Below are positions 1 to 8,568 of a stretch of 64,000 nt of DNA, one piece after another. Where the stretch lies: assembly GCF_003385955.1 (NCBI RefSeq), contig NZ_QRDW01000011.1, forward strand, positions 62,001-126,000, given 5' to 3'. The DNA comes from Aestuariispira insulae (lineage in GTDB: Bacteria; Pseudomonadota; Alphaproteobacteria; UBA8366; Aestuariispiraceae). How positions within the stretch are numbered: the stretch's first letter is position 1; each line of letters opens with the position of its first letter. Below the pieces are notes generated by a model. The model ran no database searches. It was not told the origin of the DNA and worked only from the letters and a program-made list of their open reading frames with translations. A program made the position numbers and the translations under genes.

Positions 1-1
1 G

Positions 2-439
2 CTGGACGAGCCGGTGCAGGGAGTCGATTATTCCGGCGAGATTGCACTTTATGAGCTGATTGGCAGCATCCGGCAGGAGCTGGGTTGCGGAATCCTAATG
101 ATTTCCCATGATTTGCATGTGGTGATGGCGGCAACGGATCAGGTGGTGTGCTTGAATGGGCATGTTTGCTGTCAGGGCGCGCCGACCACGGTGGCGGCCA
201 GTCCGGAATATCAGCGATTGTTCGGGACCCACAGCGCCTCGGCCATCGCAGTATACGAACATCATCACGATCACACCCACCTGCCCGACGGACGGGTGCG
301 CCACGCAGATGGCAGCATCACTGAACATTGCCATCATGAAGATGGTCATCATGATCATGACAGCGATCATCAAAAGGATCCGGAGGTGATGGCGGGGGAA
401 GAGAAAACAGAGAAGGGGCAGGCCGGTCATGCTGGATGA
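2..439 (+). CDS. znuC: Zinc ABC transporter ATPase ZnuC, C-terminal part, with His-rich tail
   Basis: The gene is cut by the left window edge; the reading frame is open from base 2. The visible part starts just inside the Walker B region (LDEP, followed by a D-loop-like GVD) and contains the switch histidine in ISHDLHVV, so it is the end of an ABC ATPase. ZnuC powers zinc import together with the ZnuB permease. The odd feature is the C-terminal tail (about bases 255-380), with 13 histidines in roughly 40 residues plus many acidic residues and one Cys. Such a tail suggests cytosolic metal binding (inference). Its last codons overlap the znuB start by 11 bases, so the two are translationally coupled. 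Family assignment rests on the context with znuB and zur as much as on the short fragment. Confidence 0.88.
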   Translation: MDEPVQGVDYSGEIALYELIGSIRQELGCGILMISHDLHVVMAATDQVVCLNGHVCCQGAPTTVAASPEYQRLFGTHSASAIAVYEHHHDHTHLPDGRVRHADGSITEHCHHEDGHHDHDSDHQKDPEVMAGEEKTEKGQAGHAG

Positions 440-1247
440 TTTCTTTGTCCGTGCGCTGGTTGCCGGCGTAGGGGTGGCTGTGGTTGCCGGGCCGCTCGGC
501 TGTTTCATTGTCTGGCGGCGGCTTGCCTATTTCGGAGATACGCTTTCCCATGCGGCGTTGCTGGGGGTGGCGATGGCGTTCCTGCTGGAAATGAATATCA
601 CTTTGGCGGTCTTTATTGTCTCGGCTGTTGTTTCCGTGACGTTGCTGCTGTTACAGCGCCGGGCGACCTTATCCTCAGATTCGCTTTTGGGGCTTTTGGC
701 CCATTCCTCCCTGGCGTTAGGGTTGGTGGTTCTGGCCTTCATGACCTGGGTCCGAATTGATCTGATGGGATTCCTGTTTGGTGACATTCTGGCTGTATCG
801 AAGCCAGATATTGCGGTCATATATGGTGGTGGCGCCTTGATTCTCCTTGTGCTGGCGCTGATCTGGAACCGGCTGTTTGCCGCGACCGTCAATCGGGAGC
901 TTGCCGAGGCGGAAGGAATGAACCCGGACGGGGCGAATTTGGTCTTCATGCTGTTGATGGCGACTGTAATTGCCATAGCCATGAAGATCGTCGGCGTTTT
1001 GCTGATAACCGCGATGCTGATCATTCCGGCAGCAACCGCAAGACGTTTTGCGCAAGGGCCGGAACAGATGGCCGTTCTGGCTGCGGTGATCGGGGCTTTG
1101 TCGGTGACTGGCGGGCTTTATGGTTCATTGCAATGGGATACGCCATCGGGGCCGACGATTGTGGTGGCGGCCCTGGCCCTGTTTCTGCTAAGCCTGAGCG
1201 GGGCGGCGGCAAGGATCGCCCGTTTCACAACCAAGCAGGGGGAATGA
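429..1247 (+). CDS. znuB: Zinc ABC transporter permease ZnuB
   Basis: A 272-residue, almost entirely hydrophobic protein of the ABC-3 metal permease family, which forms the membrane channel of the ZnuABC zinc importer. About eight membrane segments can be read. The N-terminal part has the family-typical stretch FIVWRRLAYFGDTLSHAALLG (about residues 26-46), and residues 175-205 hold another conserved helix with AMKIVGVLLITAMLIIPAA. The length is normal for the family. The gene overlaps the end of znuC and lies 6 bases before zur, so all three are one transcription unit. The start used is the ATG at 429, which sits in the overlap and has a GGGGCAGG-type ribosome site inside the znuC tail. Confidence 0.93.
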   Translation: MLDDFFVRALVAGVGVAVVAGPLGCFIVWRRLAYFGDTLSHAALLGVAMAFLLEMNITLAVFIVSAVVSVTLLLLQRRATLSSDSLLGLLAHSSLALGLVVLAFMTWVRIDLMGFLFGDILAVSKPDIAVIYGGGALILLVLALIWNRLFAATVNRELAEAEGMNPDGANLVFMLLMATVIAIAMKIVGVLLITAMLIIPAATARRFAQGPEQMAVLAAVIGALSVTGGLYGSLQWDTPSGPTIVVAALALFLLSLSGAAARIARFTTKQGE

Positions 1248-1253
1248 CTTCTC

Positions 1254-1661
1254 ATGGCCGACCATAATCATGAGCTCCCCGAAATGACCAAAAACCAGGC
1301 TTTGGTTTATGGCGCGTTGAACAGTGCGCAGGCGCCATTGAGCGCCTATACCATTCTGGATCAACTGCGTGAAGAAGGTTTTCGGGCGCCGCTGCAGGTC
1401 TATCGTGCTTTGGATAAGCTGGTGGAGTTCGGCGTGGTTCATAAGCTGGAGAGCCTGAACGCCTTTGTTGCCTGTGCCCATCCAGACTGCTACAGCCATG
1501 AGACGGTCGCTTTCACGATCTGCGAGAAATGCGGTCAGGTGGCGGAAGTTAATGATGACAAACTAGGCGGGCGCCTCGAAAAGATCGCCGCAGCCGGTGA
1601 CTTCGCTTTGAGGCGGTCTATTATTGAGCTGCGCGGCATCTGTGCCGTTTGTCGAGGCTGA
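1254..1661 (+). CDS. zur: Zinc uptake regulator Zur (Fur family)
   Basis: A 135-residue Fur-family repressor. An N-terminal winged helix (about residues 10-75, with LREEGFRAPLQVYRALDKL as the recognition region) is followed by a dimer and metal domain. The structural zinc site is visible as two Cys pairs: CEKC at about residue 93 and CAVC near the C terminus. The position directly after znuB argues for Zur rather than Fur. In this family the protein binds an operator in front of the znu genes when zinc is plentiful. That operator lies outside the window, so regulation cannot be checked here. The gene ends 15 bases from the convergent hydrolase gene at 1677. Confidence 0.9.
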   Translation: MADHNHELPEMTKNQALVYGALNSAQAPLSAYTILDQLREEGFRAPLQVYRALDKLVEFGVVHKLESLNAFVACAHPDCYSHETVAFTICEKCGQVAEVNDDKLGGRLEKIAAAGDFALRRSIIELRGICAVCRG

Positions 1662-1676
1662 CGGCTGGATGTTTCT

Positions 1677-2969
1677 CTAGGAGGCAAGGCGGGCAAGGGC
1701 GTTGGCCAGTAGCCTGGCACCCGCTTCAATATCCCTCCAATTCGTATCTTCGAGCGGGGAATGGCTGACGCCGTTGATGCTTGGGACAAAGATCATGCCT
1801 GATGGTGCGAGATTGGCCATGAATTGACAATCATGCCCAGCCCCGCTGGGCATGGTTAATGAGCCCAGCGACAAATGATCGGCCTCATCCGCGAGCAACC
1901 GCTGGATATCCGGGTTGCACGGGACCGGGCTCAGCCAGCTTACCTGACGGATATCTAGCTGCAAATCGTGATGGCGTGCTATGTCAGACAATCTGCCGGC
2001 GCAAATTTCGGCGAGAGTCGTCATGATGTTTTCTTCCATATCCCTCAAGATCAGGGTGAAGGTGGCACGGCCCGGTATGGTGTGGGGATAATTGGGTTTC
2101 AACTCGACCTGGCCAATGGTCAGGCGGCTTTGGTCGCTGCCGGCCTGTTCAATGATCTGGGGTATGGCGCTGGCGAATTCGGCGAGCCCGGCAAAGGCAT
2201 CGGCGCGCATGTCCATTGGTGTGGTGCCGGCATGATTAGACCGTCCGGACAAGGTGATGGAATAATTGGCGCAGCCGGAAATACCCTCTACGATCCCGAC
2301 CGGTATATTTTTGCGATCGAGAACCGGTCCCTGTTCGATATGCAGCTCGATAAAGGCGCGGATTGGGGTTTGATATTTCAATTGCAAGGCTTGTCTGGCA
2401 TCCAAGCCATGTTGTGCCATGGCATCTTTCAGCAAGGTGCCGCTGTCATCCTGTGTGGTTTCCAGCCAGTCCGGATCAATGGCCCCGGCAAGGGCCTGGC
2501 TGCCGAGCATGCCGCCGAAACGGCCCTCCTCCTCGGAAGTGGCGAGTATCTCGATCGGGAAACGGGGGGAGAAGCCTTGTTCCTTCAGGGAACGGACCGC
2601 TTCAAGCCCCGCCAGCACGCCCAATGTGCCGTCAAAACGACCGCCATTGGGCACGGTGTCAAGATGAGAGCCGGTCATGACAACCGGCGCGTTGCTGGCG
2701 GGCCAGAGCCCGAAGACATTGCCGACCGCGTCCATGCGCGTCGACAGACCGGCTTTTTCCATCTCGGCCATTAGCCAGCGACGCCCTTCCATATCGGCAT
2801 CTGAAAAGCTGGTGCGGCTGATGCCGCCGGTTTCGGCAATACAGCCAAACGTATTCAGTCCGTCCAGATCGTCACGCAGACGATCGACATTGACGTGGAA
2901 TTTTTCAGGCAGCCGGTTTACGGGCTGCGCCACACTTTCTAAGGTGGAATCGGTTTGTATTGAGTCCAT
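1677..2969 (-). CDS. M20-family amidohydrolase (N-carbamoyl-L-amino-acid hydrolase / allantoate amidohydrolase type)
   Basis: A 430-residue zinc amidohydrolase of the hydantoinase/carbamoylase branch of peptidase family M20. Metal-binding motifs are in order: GSHLDTVPNGGRFDG (about residue 100), the EEEGRFGG stretch (about 145), HIEQGP (about 210), the dimer-domain motif GRSNHAGTTPMDMR (about 240) and the C-terminal SGAGHDCQF and GVSHSP motifs. Members remove a carbamoyl or ureido group from N-carbamoyl amino acids, allantoate or ureidoglycolate. Substrate cannot be read from the sequence. It is divergent from a peptide-type ABC transporter, with an inverted repeat between them, so uptake and hydrolysis of the same N-substituted amino acid is a reasonable guess. 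Length is normal. Confidence 0.87.
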   Translation of the reverse strand: MDSIQTDSTLESVAQPVNRLPEKFHVNVDRLRDDLDGLNTFGCIAETGGISRTSFSDADMEGRRWLMAEMEKAGLSTRMDAVGNVFGLWPASNAPVVMTGSHLDTVPNGGRFDGTLGVLAGLEAVRSLKEQGFSPRFPIEILATSEEEGRFGGMLGSQALAGAIDPDWLETTQDDSGTLLKDAMAQHGLDARQALQLKYQTPIRAFIELHIEQGPVLDRKNIPVGIVEGISGCANYSITLSGRSNHAGTTPMDMRADAFAGLAEFASAIPQIIEQAGSDQSRLTIGQVELKPNYPHTIPGRATFTLILRDMEENIMTTLAEICAGRLSDIARHHDLQLDIRQVSWLSPVPCNPDIQRLLADEADHLSLGSLTMPSGAGHDCQFMANLAPSGMIFVPSINGVSHSPLEDTNWRDIEAGARLLANALARLAS

Positions 2970-2990
2970 CAGTGGTTACATTCGTCATAA

Positions 2991-3032
2991 TTATAATGAT
3001 AAATATTGAATAATTTCTATTTATCATTATAA
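2991..3032. promoter_or_regulatory. Perfect 15-bp inverted repeat in the divergent promoter (probable operator)
   Basis: The arms at 2991-3005 and 3018-3032 are exact reverse complements (left arm TTATAATGATAAATA) and are separated by 12 bases. Each arm also holds a smaller TTAT-4-ATAA palindrome, so this could be two binding sites for a dimer. It lies between the minus-strand hydrolase and the plus-strand ABC transporter and overlaps the predicted promoter of the latter. The GntR/FadR gene at 8558 is the likeliest binding partner by operon membership (inference). Confidence 0.7.
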
Positions 3033-3033
3033 A
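3006..3033 (+). promoter_or_regulatory. Sigma70-type promoter of the peptide-type ABC transporter operon
   Basis: TTGAAT at 3006-3011 and TATAAA at 3028-3033 are separated by 16 bases. The -35 lies in the loop of the inverted repeat and the -10 lies inside its right arm, so a protein bound to the repeat would block transcription. The implied start of transcription near 3040 makes the upstream ATG at 3035 unusable and favours translation from 3080. Confidence 0.5.
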
Positions 3034-3079
3034 AATGGATCGAACAACAGATAAATTCACTTTGGAGCAGGGGAAAACA

Positions 3080-4654
3080 ATGAGACGATTATCTCGAATG
3101 CTCACCGCGGCATGGCTGGGAATGCTGGCCGTCCTGGGCATGACATCCGTCGGCGCGGTCGCGCAGACACCACCGAACGTCCTGATCGTGGGGCAGATCG
3201 CCGAACCGAAATCGCTGGATCCGCACGCGGTTACAGCGGTCAATGATTTCCGCATTCTGATGAATGTCTATGACGGTCTGGTGCGTTACAAGGACGGCAC
3301 CTTGCAGGTCGAACCTGCCCTGGCCGAATCCTGGACCATCAGCGAGGATGGCAAGACCTATACCTTTAAGCTGCGCGATGGGGTCAAATTCCATGACGGT
3401 TCCGCGCTGACCGCGGAGGCGGTGAAGTTTAATTTTGACCGGATGTTGGATGAAAACCATCCCTATCATGAGACCGGCCCGTTCCCGCTGTCGTTTTTCT
3501 TCAGCACAATTGAAAATGTGACGGCCAAAGATGCGCTGACGGTCGAGTTCCAGTTGAGCGCGCCTTATGCGCCTTTTCTGTCGAACCTGGCCTATCCGAC
3601 GGGTTTGATCGTCTCACCTGAGATGGTGAAACAGCATGGCAAGGATTTTGGCCGCAACCCTTCCGGCACCGGTGCTTTTAAATTTGCCGAATGGGAGAGC
3701 AATGCCAAGGTTGTTGTGGTGCGCAATGATGATTATTGGGATGGTGCGCCGAAGCTGGAAGCCGTGGTTTACCGTCCGATCACCGATGCCAATACCCGGG
3801 TTGCCGAAATGCTGTCCGGCGGGATCGATATGATGGTTGAGGTACCACCCGACAATGTGGCGACCTTTGCCGATGATGCAACCTTCCTGATGCATGAACA
3901 GGCAGGCCCGCATGTCTGGTTCCTGATCCTGAATGCTAAAGAAGGCCCGTTGGCGGATAAACGTGTCCGTCAGGCGGTGAATTATGCGATCGACAAAACA
4001 GCGCTGGTGAATAATGTCTTGCAGGGAACCGCGGAAGTTGCGGCCGGTCCTACCCCGCCTGCGTTTTCCTGGGCCTATAACGACAGTTTGCAGCCCTATC
4101 CCTATGATCCGGAAAAAGCCAAAAGCCTGATCAAGGAAGCCGGCCATGATGGCGCGGAGCTGACATTTTATGTGACCGAAGGCGGTTCCGGCATGTTGGA
4201 CCCCATCCCGATGGGAGCGGCGATCCAGGCGGATCTGGCGAAGGTCGGTCTGAATGTGAAGATCGAGACCTATGAATGGAATACTTTCCTCGGCAAGGTG
4301 AACCCGGGGTTGGAAGGCAAAGCGGATATGGCGGAAATGGCCTGGATGACCAATGATCCGGACACGCTGCCCTATCTGGCGTTGCGCACCGATGCCTGGC
4401 CGGACAAAGGGGGTTTCAACTCCGGTTATTATTCCAATCCGAAGGTTGATGAGCTGCTGGAAGCGGCAAGAAGCTCCACGGATCAGGCCGAACGGGCTAA
4501 GCTTTATAAGCAGATGCAGGAAATCGTCCGCGAAGATGCCCCCTGGGCCTTCATCGCAAACTGGAAACAGAATGCGGCCACAAGCAGCCGCGTGGAGGGC
4601 TTTGCCTTGCAGCCGTCCTTTTTCCTGATCCTGCGGGATGTAACCAAGAACTGA
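3080..4654 (+). CDS. Periplasmic solute-binding protein of a peptide-type ABC transporter (SBP family 5)
   Basis: A 524-residue binding protein from the ATG at 3080. That start follows GGAGCAGGGG and gives a signal peptide (MRRLSRMLTAAW, a hydrophobic core, then cleavage near AVAQ). The longer frame from 3035 would bury the signal peptide and starts upstream of the predicted transcription start. Family 5 signs are LIVGQIAEPKSLDPHA near the N terminus, LAESWTISEDGKTYTFKLR (about 75) and RVRQAVNYAIDKTALVN (about 310). Such proteins bring peptides, nickel, glutathione or related solutes to a DppBC-type permease. It is the first gene of the operon running to 9352. A hairpin after the stop probably sets its higher mRNA level relative to the permeases. 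Confidence 0.9.
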   Translation: MRRLSRMLTAAWLGMLAVLGMTSVGAVAQTPPNVLIVGQIAEPKSLDPHAVTAVNDFRILMNVYDGLVRYKDGTLQVEPALAESWTISEDGKTYTFKLRDGVKFHDGSALTAEAVKFNFDRMLDENHPYHETGPFPLSFFFSTIENVTAKDALTVEFQLSAPYAPFLSNLAYPTGLIVSPEMVKQHGKDFGRNPSGTGAFKFAEWESNAKVVVVRNDDYWDGAPKLEAVVYRPITDANTRVAEMLSGGIDMMVEVPPDNVATFADDATFLMHEQAGPHVWFLILNAKEGPLADKRVRQAVNYAIDKTALVNNVLQGTAEVAAGPTPPAFSWAYNDSLQPYPYDPEKAKSLIKEAGHDGAELTFYVTEGGSGMLDPIPMGAAIQADLAKVGLNVKIETYEWNTFLGKVNPGLEGKADMAEMAWMTNDPDTLPYLALRTDAWPDKGGFNSGYYSNPKVDELLEAARSSTDQAERAKLYKQMQEIVREDAPWAFIANWKQNAATSSRVEGFALQPSFFLILRDVTKN

Positions 4655-4666
4655 ATTGGGGGGAAG

Positions 4667-4700
4667 AGGCCTTCGGCGCGATTGTGCCGGAGGCCTTTTC
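4667..4700 (+). terminator. Hairpin with short T-run after the binding-protein gene (attenuator)
   Basis: An 11-bp stem (4667-4677 with 4686-4696, one G-T pair) and an 8-base loop are followed by TTTTC. It sits 12 bases after the binding-protein stop and before the permease start at 4713. Intergenic hairpins at this place commonly stop part of the transcripts and protect the upstream mRNA, giving more binding protein than permease. Confidence 0.6.
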
Positions 4701-4712
4701 TAACAGGGGCCG

Positions 4713-5660
4713 ATGTCCAGTTACATAGCCAAACGGCTGTTATATGCCGTGCCCGTTCTCTTCGGGCTAACCATCATCGTTTTTCTGATCATGGCCATGA
4801 TCCCCGGAGATCCGGCAACGGCGATTTTGGGGTCTTATGCGACCCCGGAAAATGTCGAACGGCTGAACCGGCAGCTGGGGCTGGATAAGTCCCTGGCGGA
4901 ACAATATTGGATCTGGCTGGGGAATATGTTGCAGGGTGATTTTGGTCGCTCCTACAGCCTGAATCGGCCGGTGCTGGATGAAGTGCTGGAGCGGTTTGGC
5001 GCGACGCTTATCCTGGCGGGTTCTGCGCTTCTTCTATGTTCCATTCTGGGCCTATTGGCGGGTGTTTATTCCGCCGTGCGCCAATTTGGCTGGGGCGACC
5101 GGCTGATTACCCTATTTGTTCTGATCGGTATTTCCCTGCCATCCTTTTGGTTGGGGCTATTATTGATCTTGCTGTTTGCGGTTGAGTGGAAACTGCTTCC
5201 GGCCAGTGGCATGTATGCAATTTATGGCGGTGGGGATCTGCCGGATCTGATCGCGCATCTGACCTTGCCGGCCATTACGCTATCTGTTGTGGCGACGGGC
5301 GTGATCGCACGGCTGACCCGGGCTTCCATGCTTGAAATCCTGCGCCAGGATTATATCCGAACCGCCCGGGCAAAAGGGCTGGGCGAACGCCGGGTGATCG
5401 CCCGTCATGCTTTTAAATCCGCGCTGGTCAGTGTTATCCCGGTGATAGGGATCCAGGCCGGATTTGTGCTGGGCGGGGCGGTCTATATCGAAACCGTTTT
5501 CCAATGGCCCGGTATCGGCCGGATGCTGGTTCAGGCGATCGCCACCCGCGATATCCTGTTGGTTCAAGGTGGGGTGCTGATCGTCGCGGCAAGTTATGTT
5601 CTGTTCAATCTGCTGGCGGATGTTTTGCAACATAAGCTGGATCCGAGGCTGAAAACATGA
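4713..5660 (+). CDS. Peptide-type ABC transporter permease (DppB family)
   Basis: A 315-residue inner-membrane permease with about six membrane segments. The first segment begins at residue 9 (LLYAVPVLFGLTIIVFLIMA). The DppB-family signature with an EAA-like loop is clear at about residues 205-225 (DYIRTARAKGLGERRVIARH), which contacts the ATPase. The start ATG at 4713 follows AGGGG. The stop overlaps the next gene in an ATGA arrangement, so the two permeases are coupled. It forms the channel with the N-terminal half of the fused protein at 5657. Confidence 0.92.
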   Translation: MSSYIAKRLLYAVPVLFGLTIIVFLIMAMIPGDPATAILGSYATPENVERLNRQLGLDKSLAEQYWIWLGNMLQGDFGRSYSLNRPVLDEVLERFGATLILAGSALLLCSILGLLAGVYSAVRQFGWGDRLITLFVLIGISLPSFWLGLLLILLFAVEWKLLPASGMYAIYGGGDLPDLIAHLTLPAITLSVVATGVIARLTRASMLEILRQDYIRTARAKGLGERRVIARHAFKSALVSVIPVIGIQAGFVLGGAVYIETVFQWPGIGRMLVQAIATRDILLVQGGVLIVAASYVLFNLLADVLQHKLDPRLKT

Positions 5661-7561
5661 GTGGCAAACAAAAAAATTCCGGCCGACCGACGGCCTGGCG
5701 TTTGTTCGTGAACAACCGGCTGGCCCTTTCCGGTTTAGTGATCCTGTCGGTCATAATTCTGCTGGCCCTTTTGGCACCTATTCTGCCGCTTGCTTCACCC
5801 GATGAGACGGCCCCGGCTCAACGGTTGATCCGCCCTTTGGGGGATGGCTATCTGCTGGGCAGTGATCATCTGGGACGGGATCTCCTATCCAGGCTTCTCT
5901 GGGGGACGCAGGTTAGTATCGCGGTCGGGCTGTCGGCCACCATTGTTGCTGCTTTTTTTGGTTCCCTGATCGGCCTGGTTGCGGGTTATGCCGGGGGCAA
6001 GGTGGACAATAGCCTGATGCGGGGCATCGATATGGTGATGGCCTTCCCCTATATCCTGCTGGCTTTGGCCATTGTTGCGGCTTTGGGGCCGGGTTTGATG
6101 AATGCGCTTTATGCCATCGCGGTCGTCAATATCCCCTTCTTTGCCAGGAACATCCGGGGGGTGACTCTGGGCCTGGCGCGCCGTGAATTTGTCGATGCGG
6201 CCAGGCTTTCCGGCAAAGGGCATATCCGCATTTTGCTGACCGAAATTCTGCCCAATGTTTTACCGACCATCGTGATCACCATGTCGACCACGGTGGGATG
6301 GATGATCCTGGAAACGGCGGGTTTGAGCTTTTTGGGCCTTGGTGCGCAACCGCCGCAGGCGGATCTGGGTTCCATGTTGGGTGAGGGGCGCAAGCTGCTG
6401 TTCACCGCACCGCATGTGTCGATCATACCGGGGCTGATGATCTTTTTGCTGGTGATGAGCATCAACCTGATGGGGGACGGCATCCGCGATGTGCTGGATC
6501 CCAGGCTGAAATCGGGCGCTCTGAGTCGGCCCATGGCCAAGACGGAAGACGCCAGGAATATTACTCCTGGCAACCGGGATCAGAAAACCGGCACGGCGAT
6601 GGAAGTCATGAATTTGCGCACTGAGTTTCAGGTCGGGCAGGAAATCTACAAAGCCGTTGGTGGTGTGTCTTTTGATCTGAGGCCGGGAGAGTGTTTGGGG
6701 CTGGTTGGTGAATCAGGTTCCGGAAAATCTGTAACCGCCATGTCCCTGTTGGGGCTGGTGCCGACACCGCCGGGCAGGATTGCCGGTGGCGAGGTTCGCT
6801 ATGAAGGGGAAGATCTGCTGGGCGCATCGCTCTCCCGGTTGCAATCCCTGCGTGGCGGTAAAATTGCCTATGTGTTCCAGGATCCGCTCTCGACCCTGCA
6901 TCCGCTGTTCACGGTGGGGGACCAGATCTGTGAGGCCATCCGCGCGCATCAGCCGCTAGGCCGGGCGGAAGCCTGGAAGCGGGCGGTCGAACTGTTGAAC
7001 AAAGTACGCATTCCCAATGCGGAACGGCGGGCCCATGATTACCCCCACCAAATGTCGGGTGGCATGCGCCAGCGGGTCGGCATTGCCATGGCGCTGGCCA
7101 ATGATGCCGAAATCCTGGTGGCGGATGAGCCGACCACGGCCCTGGATGTTACCGTTCAGGCGCAGGTGCTGAAACTGTTGAAGGAATTGCAGCGGGAAAG
7201 TGATGCGGCGCTCTTGTTCATCACCCATGATTTTGGTGTGGTGTCTGAAATCTGTGACCGGGTGGCCGTTATGTATGCGGGACGGATTGTCGAGGTTGGC
7301 AGCACCGATCAGATCCTGACCCGGCCCGCCCATCCCTATACCCGGAAGCTGATTGATTGTGTGCCGGTGATGGGACGCCGGGAAAAACGGCTGGAGGCGA
7401 TAGCGGGTCTGCCGCCGGTTGTGAACCGCCTGCCCGCGGGCTGTGCCTTCGCCGACCGGTGTGAGGCGGCGGATGACGATTGCCGGAAAGGAGAGCTGTT
7501 GCTGGAAGAAATGTCGGACAGGCACGCGGTGCGCTGTCGCAAGGCAAAGGAGGCTGCCTGA
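5657..7561 (+). CDS. Fused peptide-type permease (DppC) and ATPase (DppD)
   Basis: A 634-residue fusion of two transporter subunits that are usually separate. Residues 1-290 form a DppC-family permease with a membrane start ([20 protein letters not shown]), [16 protein letters not shown] at about 70 and an EAA-like loop at about 180. After a polar linker, residues 315-634 form a complete ATPase: Walker A GESGSGKS (about 355), signature MSGGMRQR (about 472), Walker [13 protein letters not shown] (about 490), switch His in THDFG, and the Cys-containing C-terminal tail of the oligopeptide ATPase family (CAFADRC). No stop or frameshift is visible at the junction. Permease-ATPase fusions are known in this transporter class. 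It overlaps the next gene by one base. Confidence 0.9.
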   Translation: MSGKQKNSGRPTAWRLFVNNRLALSGLVILSVIILLALLAPILPLASPDETAPAQRLIRPLGDGYLLGSDHLGRDLLSRLLWGTQVSIAVGLSATIVAAFFGSLIGLVAGYAGGKVDNSLMRGIDMVMAFPYILLALAIVAALGPGLMNALYAIAVVNIPFFARNIRGVTLGLARREFVDAARLSGKGHIRILLTEILPNVLPTIVITMSTTVGWMILETAGLSFLGLGAQPPQADLGSMLGEGRKLLFTAPHVSIIPGLMIFLLVMSINLMGDGIRDVLDPRLKSGALSRPMAKTEDARNITPGNRDQKTGTAMEVMNLRTEFQVGQEIYKAVGGVSFDLRPGECLGLVGESGSGKSVTAMSLLGLVPTPPGRIAGGEVRYEGEDLLGASLSRLQSLRGGKIAYVFQDPLSTLHPLFTVGDQICEAIRAHQPLGRAEAWKRAVELLNKVRIPNAERRAHDYPHQMSGGMRQRVGIAMALANDAEILVADEPTTALDVTVQAQVLKLLKELQRESDAALLFITHDFGVVSEICDRVAVMYAGRIVEVGSTDQILTRPAHPYTRKLIDCVPVMGRREKRLEAIAGLPPVVNRLPAGCAFADRCEAADDDCRKGELLLEEMSDRHAVRCRKAKEAA

Positions 7562-8568
7562 TGGATGCGACAATATTGGAAGCGAAACAGCTGGTGCGCA
7601 CTTTCGGGGGAGGGCGCACACTCTTTGGCCGGGAGAAACCGGGGGTTCATGCTGTCAGAGAGATGGAGTTGCAGGTCCGGCGGGGCGAGACGCTGGGGAT
7701 TGTCGGGGAATCCGGATGTGGCAAATCCACGCTGGCCCGGATGCTTGTGGGGCTGGACAGTCCCACGTCCGGTGACATCTATCTGGAAGGCGCAGCCATG
7801 GATACCCAGTCCGCCCGTCAGCGGCATGACCTGGCCAAACGGATTCAGTATGTGTTTCAGGATCCTGTCAGCTCATTGAACCCGCGCAAGACCATCCGTG
7901 CTTCCCTGGAAGCGCCGATGATCCATCTTTTGGGGCTTGATCGTGATGCCCGGCGCCGAAGACTGGATGAATTGATGGATGCGGTCAATCTACGCCCGGA
8001 ATTCCTGGATCGGTATCCGCATGAATTTTCCGGTGGTCAGGCGCAACGGATCGGTATCGCGCGTGCACTTGCCGCACAACCGGAAATCCTGGTGCTGGAC
8101 GAACCTGTCTCGGCGCTTGATGTGTCCGTTCAGGCGCAGGTTTTGAACCTTCTGGCTGATTTGAAGGATAAATACGGCCTGACCTATATCTTCATCAGTC
8201 ATGACCTTTCTGTGGTTGAAGCGGTTAGTGACCGGGTTATGGTGATGTATTTTGGTTCGGTGGTGGAACTGGCGGAGTCGGAAAGCCTGTTCCGGCAGCC
8301 CCGGCATCAATATACGAAGCTGCTTTTTGATTCCGTGCCGCTGCCGGGGAAAAGGGGTGTCCGGGGCGAAGACGGGTTGGCGGAACTGCCGGATCCGCTG
8401 AACCCGCCCAAGGGCTGCGCCTTTGCACCCCGTTGCGCTGAGGCCTCACAACAGTGTAGAGAGGCGATGCCACCGTTAAACCCGGTGGTGGATATTCAGC
8501 ATTACACCGCCTGTTACCATCCTGTTGGTACCGGGCCCCAGGAAAGTCAAAATACGCGTGACCAGTGA
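7561..8568 (+). CDS. Peptide-type ABC transporter ATPase (DppF family)
   Basis: A 335-residue ATPase from the ATG at 7561, which overlaps the previous stop codon (TGATG) and gives the usual DppF-family N terminus. Motifs present are Walker A GESGCGKSTL (about residue 50), Q-loop YVFQDP, signature FSGGQAQR (about 160), Walker B LVLDEPVSALD and the switch His in ISHDLS. The C-terminal oligopeptide-transporter extension (CAFAPRC) is also present. It should pair with the ATPase half of the fused protein. Its 3' end overlaps the regulator gene by about 11 bases. Confidence 0.92.
   Translation: MDATILEAKQLVRTFGGGRTLFGREKPGVHAVREMELQVRRGETLGIVGESGCGKSTLARMLVGLDSPTSGDIYLEGAAMDTQSARQRHDLAKRIQYVFQDPVSSLNPRKTIRASLEAPMIHLLGLDRDARRRRLDELMDAVNLRPEFLDRYPHEFSGGQAQRIGIARALAAQPEILVLDEPVSALDVSVQAQVLNLLADLKDKYGLTYIFISHDLSVVEAVSDRVMVMYFGSVVELAESESLFRQPRHQYTKLLFDSVPLPGKRGVRGEDGLAELPDPLNPPKGCAFAPRCAEASQQCREAMPPLNPVVDIQHYTACYHPVGTGPQESQNTRDQ

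Noticed and set aside
318-375. Repetitive CATCATGA/GATCAT-rich stretch as a DNA repeat or operator
   Set aside because: It is explained by the His/Asp codons of the ZnuC tail.
3035-3082. ATG at 3035 as start of the binding protein
   Set aside because: It lies at the predicted transcription start, lacks a ribosome site and hides the signal peptide; ATG 3080 with GGAGCAGGGG fits better.
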